DNA of 64,000 nt, from assembly GCA_023213395.1 (NCBI GenBank), contig CM041465.1:215457741-215521740 (forward strand). Reading direction: 5' to 3'. This stretch comes from Cycas panzhihuaensis (Eukaryota > Cycadophyta). Made by a program: the position numbers and the translations under genes. Below are positions 11,452-22,651 of this stretch, piece after piece; the stretch's first letter is position 1; each line of letters starts with the position of its first letter. The notes beneath the pieces were generated by a model. It saw nothing but the letters and a program-made list of their open reading frames with translations. It made no database searches and was not told the origin of the DNA.

Positions 11452-12561
11452 GGGGATATGTAATGATGAATCAAGATGTAGTCACTAAATAGTGGAGAAG
11501 TGGAGGAAATTGATAAATGATAAAAGATGCTCATGCATGCATATAAATCTAACTAGAATGACAAAAACTCTTAGTCTTTAGGAGTTACTAAAAGCTAGGA
11601 TCACAAAATTCCTCAGAAATCAACATGGAATAGGAGTCGTGATAAGTGGGTTTCGATCACGATTGAGATCGTAGTGGGTCCAAGTAACTAGATCCAAAAG
11701 TCCCAAAATAACCCACACAATCCAAAACTAAACTACGCATTATAGGTAGGGATGAGGCTTTCATGTGACCTACCCCAAGTACCAAGAACATGGTGGTAGA
11801 TATCCATCCTTAAAAGCATACCTCAATTTTATTTTTTCTGTGTGCCCTCTTTAGGCTCTTTTCTTTCTTTTTTCTTTTCCTCTTTCTTCTAACAGCTTTG
11901 AGGAGGGATATATATATGAATGCCCAAGTGGTGTGAGGTAGGTGTGGAGATGGGTCAAACCATGAAGAAGCTAAGAGAATTGCTATAGTAGCAAAACTTT
12001 AATAGAACTAACATAAAGCCATTAATACCTAGTGGCAAAGTTGAACTACAGGATATTAGGGACAAGTCATGTGACAATCTCAAGTGTCAACAGTGGGACA
12101 TACATGGAGTGGGGTCCTTCAATAGGTAACCGTGGAGAATTAAGGCATCTGCTAAGACAAGGGTCAAATAAAAATCAACAAAGGTGCCCTTGTCCTAAAC
12201 TAGAAGTATAACTAACCTATACCTAAGTGAAGCTAAGATGGAAGGATGATCTATTGACAGGTCACTAGACACCAAAGAGATATGTTAATGAAAATAAGAG
12301 CCAAAAGTGCCAAAAAAAACTTAATAAGGTAAATATATAAAGAGCATAAACAAACCAAAGGAGTAACAATGTAATATAGGAGGTTCAAAAGGATGCAAAA
12401 TGTTGAGCTATAGGCACAAGTAAGGCATAGGAGATAAATGGTAATAGTGGTAAAAATTTATAGGGAATTGGGGGTGGGGAGAAAGGTCAAATAATGTCTA
12501 ATATATGGAAGGCTTGCATGGGCACTAAATCAATAATCAATATGGAAAATTAGTCGTATTG
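11452..12561 (-). other. Spacer of C upstream of second RNase H
   Basis: About 1.1 kb of AT-rich DNA without a coding frame, which continues after A at 29164 towards the PMD promoter. In B the whole interval between second RNase H and TATA box is about 520 bp, so C's is expanded. Confidence 0.5.
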
Positions 12562-12566
12562 ACTAT
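12562..12566. repeat. Target-site duplication of element A
   Basis: actat, repeated exactly at 29159-29163. It defines A as one complete insertion into C. Confidence 0.93.
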
Positions 12567-15161
12567 TGTTTACCGGCTCCCGGGAATGGATACGGAATCA
12601 CTGACTCAGGTAAGTGCAGGTATGTTTTTCGCATCATCATCTCTTCCTTTTGATGAGTATTTGCTTGCATGCTTGCATGTGCGTGGCTTTGTGGGCAACC
12701 TCGTCTTTGTCCACACTTATTTTAGCCTATGAAGACTATAGCAGGGGCACACTCCTGGCGAGTGTGGCACCCTGGTGACCACATTACTTCCCGCATCTGC
12801 CCTCCTTGCTCCAGGATCCACTAGGTTTGCGCCACCTCCGCCCGTGTGATGACTCATCATCGTCTGGTTAACTTGCCACCCCCCTCGAGCCCTATTTTTG
12901 CTCCCTTGGACCCGTTTGTTGGCATGTTTACCCCCGGGTAGGTGTTCTAGCTTCCCATTAGTCCTTTTGGTCATCTGCCTACCTTAGACCTGGCGGCCCC
13001 ATTTTTGGCTCTAGGTGCATACCGCCAGATTTTTCTTGACCGCACGGAATATTCCATGATCTGCGCGAAATTGCCATGAGGGACTGTCTTAGGTTGTTTT
13101 TAAAAATCCGCCATGGTAATTTTGCATTTATTACGAAACTGCCATGTGGCTCGCACCTTATTTCTCTTCCAGTCGCGCCCTAATCGCCCGCTTTAGGGTT
13201 TTGGTTGAGTACTTAAGCCCTTTTTGGCTCATTTTCAAGGATTCTTTGGCTCACTTTTGGAATTACTCTCAAGGAAACATCATCCTGCTCTCCTCTTCTC
13301 TGTTGTTCTGCTGCTGCTACTGGACCAACGTCCCTCCTTCAGTGCCTAATTCTCCTTTGGTGTGGCTGAGACATTCTCCCAGCCCCTCAAACACCTTGGA
13401 GAGGGCCTCTTTGGAGTGTTTTCCAGTTGATCTTTGCTCAGGCAGTCCATAAGTGCTCCCAAGTGCAGGTGTTTCCTCTCACATCTCCTTAGCAGGGTCT
13501 CAAACTTGTTGTGCTTCAGACCTGGGCTGATTTCTCAGCCCTTCTCCGCTGTTCTTTGGCTGAGGCATACTCCTTGCCTCCCCTACTCAGGTACTCTTAT
13601 TTTTTTTACATTGTTTATTGTGATATTCATGCTCAGTCTAGCTTGCTCTTTGCTTGCTCTTGTTAGTTGGTTTTCCTCCCTTTTGTGGGCTGTTATACCA
13701 CTCTTTCTATGCTTCTTGGCTATGTTTGCTACTCAAGGCAGCGGCGTTGAGGGGTGGCATAGGTTTTGGAGAGGAGCTGGGTGGATCCCGTACCACCTTT
13801 CGCGCTCCCTAAGAGGCTCTAAGCCCTCCAAAGCCTCCCTCTCGCCCTGTGCTGCCCTTGGCTTGCAAACAAGGGTTTGAAGGCTTCCTTTTGGTCGCCT
13901 AAACCAGTGTTGTCACAAGTTGCAACGCTGATTTGGGGCCTTTTGCTCAGGTTTGGGCATCACTCATAAGTCCCAACCATTGGTTTGTGCTTCACCTTTT
14001 CTTCCCAGTCGCCCGGCTTGCTCCCCATAGCATCCCGGCTCGCCGTGGGTTTCCTTAGGCCTCTCCTTGCCTTTTTTGCTGCCATTTTCCATCCCTTGCT
14101 CTTGACTTTATCCTCGCTGCCTCGTGGCTCTTGAGGGGAGGTTAGGGCACCATTTGCGGGAGGTAGGCCACTCAGGCTTCTGGATCATTTGCTTTCGCCT
14201 TGGTCACTCTTTCTTGGGTATTTTCTTTGTTGGATTGGCACTAATGCATGTATGTTTAGGTTTATATTTATCACTTGAGCATATATTGCTAGATCTTTGT
14301 GTTGCATGTTAGTGCTCTTCCCCCAGGAAGGGAGAGATCGCCTTTACTTACAGGTATTCAGGGGAGCGTGGAGGATACCGCCCGTTAGCCTCGTTACCTA
14401 TAAGTAACGCTGTGTTTGTTATATTTTTCATGTTGTTTCGCTTATTAGTTGGTGCTTCTTTCCTTTCTTGACATCGCATTTGATTTTCCAGGGAAGGTAA
14501 GTAAGCCCCTCTTTTCTACCTACCGCAACGTCTTGCATCCAACGCGCTGTGCGGACGGTTTGGTGCTCCTCGAGAAGGCTTCCTCATCATGCACGCCCTC
14601 GGTCCAGGTGCACGTTTCGCTCCACTTCGCTACCTCCTTTTTTGCCTTTTATTTTTCCTGTAGTAACTAGCACATTGGAAGATAAAAGGGGAAAATTTGG
14701 TGTCGCGTTTGGTTGCATTTCATTTACTTTGTTATATACATTTCTACTTTTACCGTCTATAGGAAAGGTTGTAGGAACTCTCTTTCTCCACCTTTCTCCT
14801 CTTCTCCCCAACCACACAAGTGCCTTACTTCTCGCATCACTTGTGTACCCGGTTAGGTTGTGTAGGCTTACTCTTGACTCTTTCCCTTTGGATTTCCTCT
14901 TCCCCCTTCTAGCCACCCAAGGATGGGAGGGTCCTACCCCTAGGTCAACCTAGGTTTTCCCTACACACCTTCACCCCTTGCTCGAAGCGGTGAAGGGTCA
15001 CCTGATAGTAGCCATACTCCATTGCAGATCCTGAACTCGCTCCCCGCAAGACGGGCGCCTGGCGTGATAGTTACTCACCTCTTAGGTCCCACCTTCTACC
15101 TTTTCACCACTCACTCTTCCCCATACCTATTAGTTAGGTAGTTATCCCATAGCGCCCATCA
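12567..15161 (+). repeat. 5' LTR of element A
   Basis: 2,595 bp, highly similar to 26563-29158 along its length except a much more divergent stretch at about 13005-13150. Starts tgtttaccgg and ends cgcccatca. Open frames inside it are mirrored in the 3' LTR only because the LTRs are duplicates; none looks coding. Confidence 0.92.
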
Positions 15162-15179
15162 GCGACCATCTTGGGACCC
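15162..15179 (+). other. Primer-binding site of element A
   Basis: GCGACCATCTTGGGACCC starts directly after the LTR. B has GCGACCATACTGGGGACC in the same place. The CGAC...GGGAC pattern resembles primer sites of other Tat elements; I do not assign the tRNA with confidence. Confidence 0.6.
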
Positions 15180-15352
15180 GCCAAGAAGGGAGTTAGTTTC
15201 GCTCTCTTCGGTTGGTTTCGCTACTCTTGTGTGATCCTTTTTATACCTATCTCGATCTCCACATTGGGCAGCCCCCAACGCGTGTGTTTTACTGCTCTTT
15301 CTCTTTTCCTAACATCGTCGGTTGACCTTGCATACGACATTTTTCTCGTCGG

Positions 15353-17920
15353 TTGCGCGGCCTACCTCCGTTGTTAGAAGACCCTGAGTATCACCCTCTT
15401 CCTTTGTCAGATTCTGATCCGACTATGGAGGGGTACTCTTCCGATTGGGCCTATCATACTTCAACCTTGGAAACCCATGCTTTTCCTCCTTCTATTCCTG
15501 GTTCCACCCAAGAGGGTGATGAACCCTTTTATTACCCAAATGACCAACACTTTTCACTTGGTGCCCATCCTTCTACCCATGCCGTGGAAGGATCCGTTCC
15601 TCTCGAGGCTTGCCACGTAGTTGGCGACTCTTATGAGGAACATTCCGAGGAACCTACTTTGTTCGAGGTTCCGATCACCTCTTACGAGTATGTAGGGACT
15701 CCTCCTGCTAACGTAGTTGAAGCTCTCAATGAGTGTCGCCGCACGGCATGCTTGCAACCGCGTACCAGATGGCTTGAGGATGCCCTTCGTGGAGGAGCCT
15801 CTTCCTCTTCTGCTCCTCCTCCTCATGCTTCATCCTCATCCACTCTTCCTTCGACAACAAATCCCTTCATGCCTACATGTGCGTCCCACTCGTGTCCCAT
15901 TCCTACAGTGGGGGCACATGTTGCACATTCCGTTCTTCGTCAAGGTCCTAATGCCTTAGGATCTTCTCATGGTGTGTCTTTCCCTCAACTGAAGGTTAAT
16001 ATACCCGTTCCTAGTCAAACCAATGTGCCATCCCCTAATGTGGCACATGCTATCCCTAGTAGGCCTGCCCGTCCTACTAGCCTTCTAATCACCAGTTATG
16101 TGGGACTCACTCCCACGTATCCTCCAACTCAGCTCGTTGGTGCTTCCTTCTATGCTCCCCCAGGGTATACTTCTCAGCCTTGGGGGCAGGGTAGAGGAAG
16201 CCGTCTTCTGGTTTATGGGGTGGATCCGCTACACCCATATGGGGTCGCCCCACCTACGGGTGGTCCATATGGGCAAAAGCCGGTTCCGCATCCCTCTTGC
16301 CCATCTTCCAACGCAATTCCATCCATTGTGCCTTCACAAGGGAACCCGACTCCCTTCCAAGGCGCCTATCCTTATGCCTCTTTCTAGCAAGGGGCGTTGC
16401 CTTAAGGAGGGATGGGTGTTCCACCCCCATCCGCTCCTTATGCGTTACCTACTTCGACATTCGTTGATCCTATGGTTCAGGCAAGGGTGCGTCCCTTCAT
16501 GGACTTTAGGTCAACCCCTCTTTCAGTTGAGGCTTTGCGAACCAACTTGCCGCCTCATCCCCTTGAAGTTCCTAGATTCGATGGGACTTCGTCGCAAGAC
16601 CCGGTGGAGCATGTCTGTAGTTTTTCTATGGCATGCATCAATTACTGGGCTTACGACCACATTTTAATGAAATTGTTCCCACGATCCTTGCAGGGCGACG
16701 CCCTCAAGTGGTTCTATCGTCTCCCTGCCCATTCCATCCATTCATTCCATCAATTGGTGGATGAGTTCATCAATTATTTTGATGTAGCTCATCCATTCGA
16801 GAGCGGAATGAAGTCCCTTCTTTCGCTCAAACAAGGTCACGATGAGATGAATCGTGACTTTGTGCGGCGATTCCACGACTTGCTTCACTCCACTAAGGCA
16901 ACATTGCCCGAGGAGCTGAAGCAAGACCTTTTCGTCAATGCGCTTCGTCACAAAGTCCACGTAGAAGTCCTCAAGATGGGGGCGACTACATGTGACTCCA
17001 CGATCGCCAAGTGTTTGGCGTTGGAGGCTATTGAGATCCAAGCCAGTCTCAAGAAACCTCTCAAGCCCTCACAACGCCGTGAGGCACCACCCTCTACCAA
17101 GGATACCAAACCTTCCCAACCGACGCGGTCTTCCTCTCATCCTACCGAGAGGACTCTAGACCCTCTCACATCAGTTATACGCTTATTCGAGTGTACGATG
17201 AAGGAACTCAAGCTCCAAGCTCCTTCATGCCCCACGTCAAACAAACAAGTCCAACAAACTACCCAAGCTCCTCTTCCCAGGAATGGAAATGCCCAGTCCT
17301 CTCAAGCGAGAAGGTCCGACCCTCCGCTTGAGAAGAAGTGGTGCTCCATTCATGGGGATTGCTTCCACGACGATTCGCGTTGTAGGGCCCAGCATCCAAA
17401 AGATGCCCCTCGATGCGATTCTTCTCCCAAACGGGCCTCAAGGCCTAATTTGGATCAGCTAGTTCACAAGGATCCGTTCCCTAAACACGGGGAACGTGAT
17501 CGCAATACCCAAACCAAGAACAACCGAAACCGAGGGAGATCGCCTGATCCCCGTCCTTCCCGCAACAAAGGGAAGGGCGCTCGGAACTCGTCTTCCTCTT
17601 CTCGTTCTCTTAGCCGCCACACCCCGTCGCCTTCACGACCCCGGAACACAGGGAAGAAGGTGATCTAGTTGCTTGAAGCAACTCCCACTTTTGCCCTTAT
17701 GCGATCTCAAGCCGCTAAGGAAGCGGCGGGGGCTTCTTGCTCTTCTGCTCCTTCCGACCCTCTCCCGGAGACCCTTCCTCCGGAAGTCCCTCTCTTCCCC
17801 AAGGCTATTCCTGTATGCCCGGGTCGTTACGATTTCCGAAGGGCACTTACCCAACCTACTAGGAAGGGTAAGCCTTTCTCCGTCATGGACGAGCTCCATA
17901 CGGTCGCTGCAGGAATGTCC
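15353..17920 (+). pseudogene. Gag region of element A (Tat type)
   Basis: The frame is open from about 15353, with its first ATG at 15424, and runs in one frame into protease. A Pro/Ser-rich N-terminal half (15.4-16.4 kb) precedes a retrotransposon Gag domain: PRFDGTSSQDPVEH, LFPRSLQGDALKWFYRLP, then a helical segment to about 17040. A CX2HX4HX4C knuckle, CSIHGDCFHDDSRC, is encoded near 17342-17383, followed by an Arg/Ser-rich basic tail. Gag assembles the cytoplasmic particle and binds element RNA. In-frame stops lie at 16385 (TAG), 16403 (TAA) and 17666 (TAG); B has Gln codons at the first two. Confidence 0.88.
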
Positions 17921-18088
17921 TTGATGGACGTTCTGAGGAGTTGTCCCGAGCAGCAGGCCCTCCTCCTAGAAGCTTTAGGATCAAGTGATGCACTTGTCCA
18001 CGCTTTGGGCATCGTCCAAGGTGGTGGACCCATTATTTCCTTTGATCCTAAGGATCTTCCTCCCACCGGTGAAAGGGAACGTCAGTAG

Positions 18089-19441
18089 AACTTCCCGTTC
18101 ACCATCACGATCGATACGCCTGATTGTACTCTTCGAAGGACTGTTGTCGACAATGGTTGTTCTGTCAATGCCATGCCCTTGCGTGTTATGCAAGAGCTTG
18201 GTATCTCCGCCTTGGAACCTGTTCCCTGGCGATGCCAAGGTTATGACGGTAGCGAGAAGACCCCTTTGGGATCTGTCGCGATTCCACTCACCCTTGAGGG
18301 CAAGACCGTTCTTGCCGACGTTGTAGTCCTCGACGTTGACGTGGATTATAACCTCCTTTTAGGTCGCCCATGGCTCGATCAAATGAGAGCCATGTGCTCG
18401 ACTCTTTGGGGACAACTTAAATTCGTCCATGACAGACGAATGAGAGTGATTCCCCACGAACGCCCTTTTACCAAACAAACCCGTTCTACCAATTTGGCAA
18501 ACCAAGGCTCATCTACTCATGCCTCGGCTTGCTCTATTGGTATACCTAACCCATCTGAAGAAGACCCCGCATCTTCTCCCCCTAGTCTCATGCGGTTCGT
18601 CCCTATTGGCGTGGGGAGTTACGGGTACCTTGCTTCGTTTAGTGATGATGAGTCGCTCGACGAAGACGAGGATTGTCTTCACCCCGTCTCTTTCCTCCGC
18701 GCCAGTAGGTCACACCTGCCTTGTTCTAGATCCTCATCTAGAACCCCTCTCGTCGGTGAGGCTAGCCCCTCGTGCGTGTCACACATCATCGCTCGTATTG
18801 ACCTGACTGTCGTCAGTTCTTCTTTTTCATTACCCCCCATAGGTAATGGCTTCGAAGAATTGCCTTTCGCTCCTTTCGAGGAGCCTCTTTTGGGTTTTCC
18901 TTCAGATTTCCACGAGGAAGTTGAGCAACCCGGCGATCATCACAGTCCTGTTGCTCCTACTCCCTCCAGCGCTTCTTCTACTCGAAGTAAGGTCATCCAT
19001 GGGGTGGATTATTTCGAGGATGACGAAGCCCTGCTCGAGCACCTAGCAGGCCTTGCGCCCAACTTGCCTTCTGGTCACCACCGACTTAGTCATCAGAAGA
19101 TTCTTGCGATCGGGTCCACACTTGTTGATCCAATCTCGTCTCCTATTCCTCCTCCTCCTATTGATCTTGCCCCTCTCCACTTCGAGGAGGGCAATGCCAT
19201 GTGCATGGGGGCAACTCAAGACGTAGTCTTGGCCCTGGGCAAGGTCATTAAGGTCAGGTTGGAATGTTCTCCTGATGAGATAAGGGGGTACTCCCTTCGC
19301 TCCGTGAGTTCAGACATTTTGCGTGGGATTATCCGACATGAAGGGAATCGACCGCTGATTGTCACTCATAACCTCACCACCCTTCCTGGCGCCCGCAGGC
19401 GCCTGTAGGTCCTTCACCCGAAGCTCTCAGCCGCCATCAAG
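18089..19441 (+). pseudogene. Aspartic protease and protease-RT linker of element A
   Basis: Directly after an in-frame TAG at 18086 (a Trp codon in B) the same frame reads NFPFTITI, then the active-site motif VVDNGCSVNAMPL, then GYDG...TPLGS and VDYNLLLGRPWL. The fold is that of retropepsins, which cleave the polyprotein. The motif is DNG rather than DSG/DTG; B and C also have DNG, so it is a family trait rather than damage. The roughly 950-bp linker to RT is acidic and low-complexity but holds a segment conserved in C (GATQD-VV region near 19210). Another TAG is at 19406. Confidence 0.85.
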
Positions 19442-20200
19442 ATGGAGGTCGAGAAGCTTCTGGGCGCTGGGCTCATTACTTCTATCGACTACCCTAAGTG
19501 GGTCTCCAACATCGTTCCCGTTGCTAAAAAGAACGGGGTGATCCGTATCTGCGTCGACTTTCGCGACATCAACAATGCTTGTCCTAAGGACAATTTTCCG
19601 TTACCCTTCCTCAATCAGATCATCGATCGTACCGCCGGATTCGAAGTGATGTCCCTAATGGATGGCTTCTCCGGTTATAACCAGATTCAGATTTCTCCCG
19701 AAGACCGCCATAAGACGGCCTTCACTGCTCCCTGGGGTACCTTCGCCTACAAGGCGATGCCCTTTGGCCTTAAAAATGCAGGTGCTACTTACCAAAGAGC
19801 CATGCAGTTTATCTTCCATGACCTCATCAACGACACGCTGGAGGTCTTCATGGACAATATGATGGGTCTCTCCCGCGTGAGGGCCCATCACCTTTCCGAC
19901 TTGCGTGCCATCTTCTCACGATGCCACGAGTATCACGTCAGTCTTAATCCGCTTAAATGTGTGTTTGCCGTTACTTCGGGTAAACTCCTCAGATTCCTTA
20001 TATCCAAACGAGGAATTCAGATTGACCCTGACAAAGTCAGAGTGATCCTCGACATGCCGCCACCTAGAACTCAACGGCAGATTAAGTCATTTCTAGGCAG
20101 GCTCGGTTTCCTCAGGTGCTTCTTAGCTAACTTCGCTGTGAGCGCTAAACTCCTCACGAACCTATTGAAGAAGGGAGCCCCTTTTGCCTGGTCTGACAAG
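19442..20200 (+). pseudogene. Reverse transcriptase of element A
   Basis: A continuous RT domain in the Gag frame: MEVEKLLGAGLI, WVSNIVPVAKKNG, CVDFRDINNACPKD, the first catalytic Asp in SLMDGFSGYNQI, MPFGLKNAGATYQRAM, and the tail TQRQIKSFLGRLGFLR. The catalytic YVDD box reads FMDN: the second aspartate has become asparagine, while B reads FIDD and C reads FVDD. A's RT is therefore expected to be inactive even without the stops. It converts element RNA to DNA in the particle, acting with the adjacent RNase H. Confidence 0.9.
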
Positions 20201-20735
20201 ACCCAAAAGGCCTTCAAAGGACTCAAGGAAGCCCTTGCTTTCGCTCCTACGTTGGCGCCTCCCTGATTCGATAAGCCCTTTATCCTGTATACCTCAACGA
20301 CTGACGAATCCTTGGGTGCTATGCTCGCTCAGGAGGATGACTCTGGAACTGAGAGAGCTATATATTTCATCAGTCGCACCCTCATGGCTGCTGAGCTTAA
20401 TTATTCCTCTGCCGAGAAGGAATGCCTCTCCTTGGTCCATGCGACCAAGAAGTTTAGGCACTACTTGCTCGGCAACACCACCAAGGTGATCGTTCAATCC
20501 GATCCCTTGCGATACTTACTAACTCGCTCGGATTTGATGGGTAGGGCTGGTCGTTGGGCCGTCCTACTCCAAGAATTCGATCTCCACATCGTCAACTGGA
20601 AATCAAAGAAGGGAATGATAATGGCCAAGCAACTCGCGGATGCCCCTATCCCTAACTCCTTTGATACTCCCGTTGACGACTCTCTCCCCGATGAGTCTAT
20701 CTTGACGATTCAGGGAGCTTCTCTCCATCCGCTCA
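20201..20735 (+). pseudogene. First (Ty3-type) RNase H of element A, catalytic Asp absent
   Basis: Recognisable as the RNase H that follows RT in Ty3/gypsy: FILYTSTTDESLGAMLAQED, YFISRTLMAAELNYS, EKECLSLVHATKKFRHYLLG, VIVQSDPLRYLLTR, LLQEFDLHIVN. The first catalytic aspartate, normally in a DAS-D motif, is Thr here (YTSTTD), and B also lacks it (YTSITD). This fits an RNase H that has become a structural tether, with activity supplied by the second RNase H at 25733. A TGA at 20264 replaces the Arg codon seen in B, a CGA-to-TGA change. Confidence 0.82.
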
Positions 20736-21989
20736 TCGATAATGAGTGGTACGGTGACATAGTGCGGTATCTCATGCAGCAGCAATACCACCCCGACGCT
20801 AGTAATAAAGTTAAATCTCGTATCCAGACTTCTGCCAGACAATACCTCCTCGTGGATGAAGTATTGTACAAGAGGTCCTTCGATGGGATCCTCCTCCGCT
20901 GCGTCACACACCGAAGGCGACTGTGCACTTCGCGAATGCCACCACGGCATTTGTGGAGGTCACTTTGGGGGCCAGTCCATGGCTTAGAGAATCCTCCGCA
21001 TGGGCTATTTCTGGCCATCTCTTTTCAAAGACGCTCACGCCTTTGCTCTGAAGTGTTGGCGATGTCAAGAGCACGCCAACATTTCCCATGTGCCTTCCAA
21101 GGCCCTACATCCTATTGTTTCGCCATGGCCTTTCGCTCAGTGGGGACTAGACCTTATCGGTGCTATCTCCCCACCTTCGTCGTCGTAGCACAAGTTCATC
21201 TTGACTGCCACAGAGTATTTCACCAAATGGGAAGAAGCTATTCCTTTGATCACTACTCCTGGTAAAATGATTGCCACATTCATTTATCAGTATATCATTT
21301 GCCGTTTCAGAATTCTGGACGTCCTAATCATCGACAATGGAACTCCTTTCTATAATAAGGAGGTGGACGAGCTTTGTGAGAAGTTTAAAATTTCTCACAA
21401 GACTTCCTCCCCTTACTACCCTCAGGCAAATGGCCAAGTGGAGTCTTTTAATAAGACTCTTGTCAGCATCCTCAAGAAAACCATTGCTCAATCCCAAAGG
21501 GATTGGCACCTTTAGTTGCCCTCCGCCTTGTGGGCTTATCGTACCTCTATCCGTTCCACCACGGGAATGACCCTGTTCTCCCTGGTCTACGGTACTGAGG
21601 CGGTACTCCCGTTGGAGGTGGAGATTCCTTCCTTACGAGTCTCCCTTCGAGGTTTCATCGACAAAGAGTCGATCCGTCAGGCCCGTCTGCTGGACCTTGA
21701 AGCTTTGGATGAGAGATGCTTAGCCGCCTACCAGGCTAACCTAGCATCCAAAGCCCGCTCAGAAAGGGCCTATGACAAACGCCTTCGTTCCCGCCCTTTG
21801 TTTCCTAGGGACTATGTCCTCAAGCTCGAATATCTCCATGATTGTTTGACTAAATTCAAACCCCGATGGGTTGGTCCTTTTGTCATTATCGAATCCCTCG
21901 ATAATGGTGCCTATAAGATAGCCACCCTGGAAGGACTCGAATTTGAGAAAACAGTTAATGGAAAGTTTCTTAAGAAATTTTACGTATGA
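20736..21989 (+). pseudogene. Integrase of element A (no chromodomain)
   Basis: Begins with the conserved spacer NEWYGDIVRYL and the HHCC zinc domain (ECHHGICGGHFG ... CWRCQ). The core triad is visible: Asp in WGLDLIG, Asp in LIIDNGTPF, Glu in NGQVESFNKTL. The C-terminal part ends YKIATLEGLEFEKTVNGKFL and KKFYV, the usual Tat ending. It inserts the cDNA into chromosomes. A frameshift at about 20905-20910 moves the frame by one, and stops lie near 20985, at 21186 and at 21513; the last two replace Gln codons of B. No LTR-proximal chromodomain is present. Confidence 0.9.
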
Positions 21990-22034
21990 TCTCTCGGCGA
22001 TCCCTTCGCCCTACTCTGAAATGAGCCTAAACTA

Positions 22035-22090
22035 CCATCTTAGGTTGTCCCCATTCTTCCCAACCACGGGTAGAATGGCAATTTAAGATG
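22035..22090. terminator. Inverted repeat shortly after the integrase stop, conserved in B
   Basis: ccatcttaggttg...caatttaagatgg can fold into an imperfect stem. B has ccatcttaaattg...aacttaagatgg in the same place (39728-39784). It sits about 50 bp past the polyprotein stop. A role in RNA 3'-end formation is inference. Confidence 0.4.
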
Positions 22091-22490
22091 GATCCTGCTT
22101 CGTCTTTACGGTTCCCTCCGCGGAACCCGCATTCCCGTATCCTCTCGGGAACCCTTGTGTCATCTTGCTTGGGCATTCCCAATCAGGAGGACGCTTGGGG
22201 GCATCATTGCCCCTCTTTCATGCCCGCCGTTTCCTTCGCATATCCCGCTATGCTCTCCTGTAGACGTGTATTCTGCGCTATCCTCTAACCTCACACCTCT
22301 CTATCGTCTCTACTCATGACGTGTGTGTGTGCTCCTGTTAGACATATAGCCATACATGGAAGGAAATATGTGTCCATAACATAAAATATCCATAACATAA
22401 AACATCTACAACATAACATTCATAATACACAAAACAATCATATATATCATCCACATATGATACATCATGCACAGCATCTCATATCCGAAT

Positions 22491-22507
22491 GGGGTTCCAA
22501 TCACCCC
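22491..22507 (-). terminator. Conserved hairpin downstream of the antisense PMD gene (A)
   Basis: Minus strand GGGGTGATTGGAACCCC, 145 bp past the PMD stop, next to a (TA)n tract. B has GGGGTAATTGGTACCCC 148 bp past its stop, and C has GGGACCAATTGGTACCCC. The position suggests a 3'-end signal for the antisense transcript; this is inference. Confidence 0.45.
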
Positions 22508-22651
22508 ATGCATATATATATACATCCAAAATCATGTCACAATCATACATCCTGGGAAGCTGGTGTCCTTACAGGGGGGTACAATCATATGGTCCTATAT
22601 ATGACCCCCTGGAGGCCCGTGCTTTCGCCTCTCAAACTACATGTACATATC

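Noticed and set aside
12717-12974. Minus-strand open frame in A's 5' LTR with a near-identical partner at 26713-26970
   Set aside because: The two frames are alike because the LTRs are copies of each other; no domain, and no support from B's LTRs.
13144-14953. Several plus-strand open frames in the A LTRs (also 27239-29136), some with hydrophobic stretches
   Set aside because: Composition is C/T-rich LTR sequence; hydrophobicity follows from TTT/CTT codons. No conserved start or domain.
15554-18238. Minus-strand and alternative plus-strand frames across gag of A
   Set aside because: Shadows of the GC-richer Gag frame; the Gag frame alone has recognisable motifs and matches B.
21840-21989. 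Looked for a chromodomain at the integrase C-terminus
   Set aside because: The protein ends at NGKFLKKFYV, as in Tat elements; no chromodomain motif follows in A or B.
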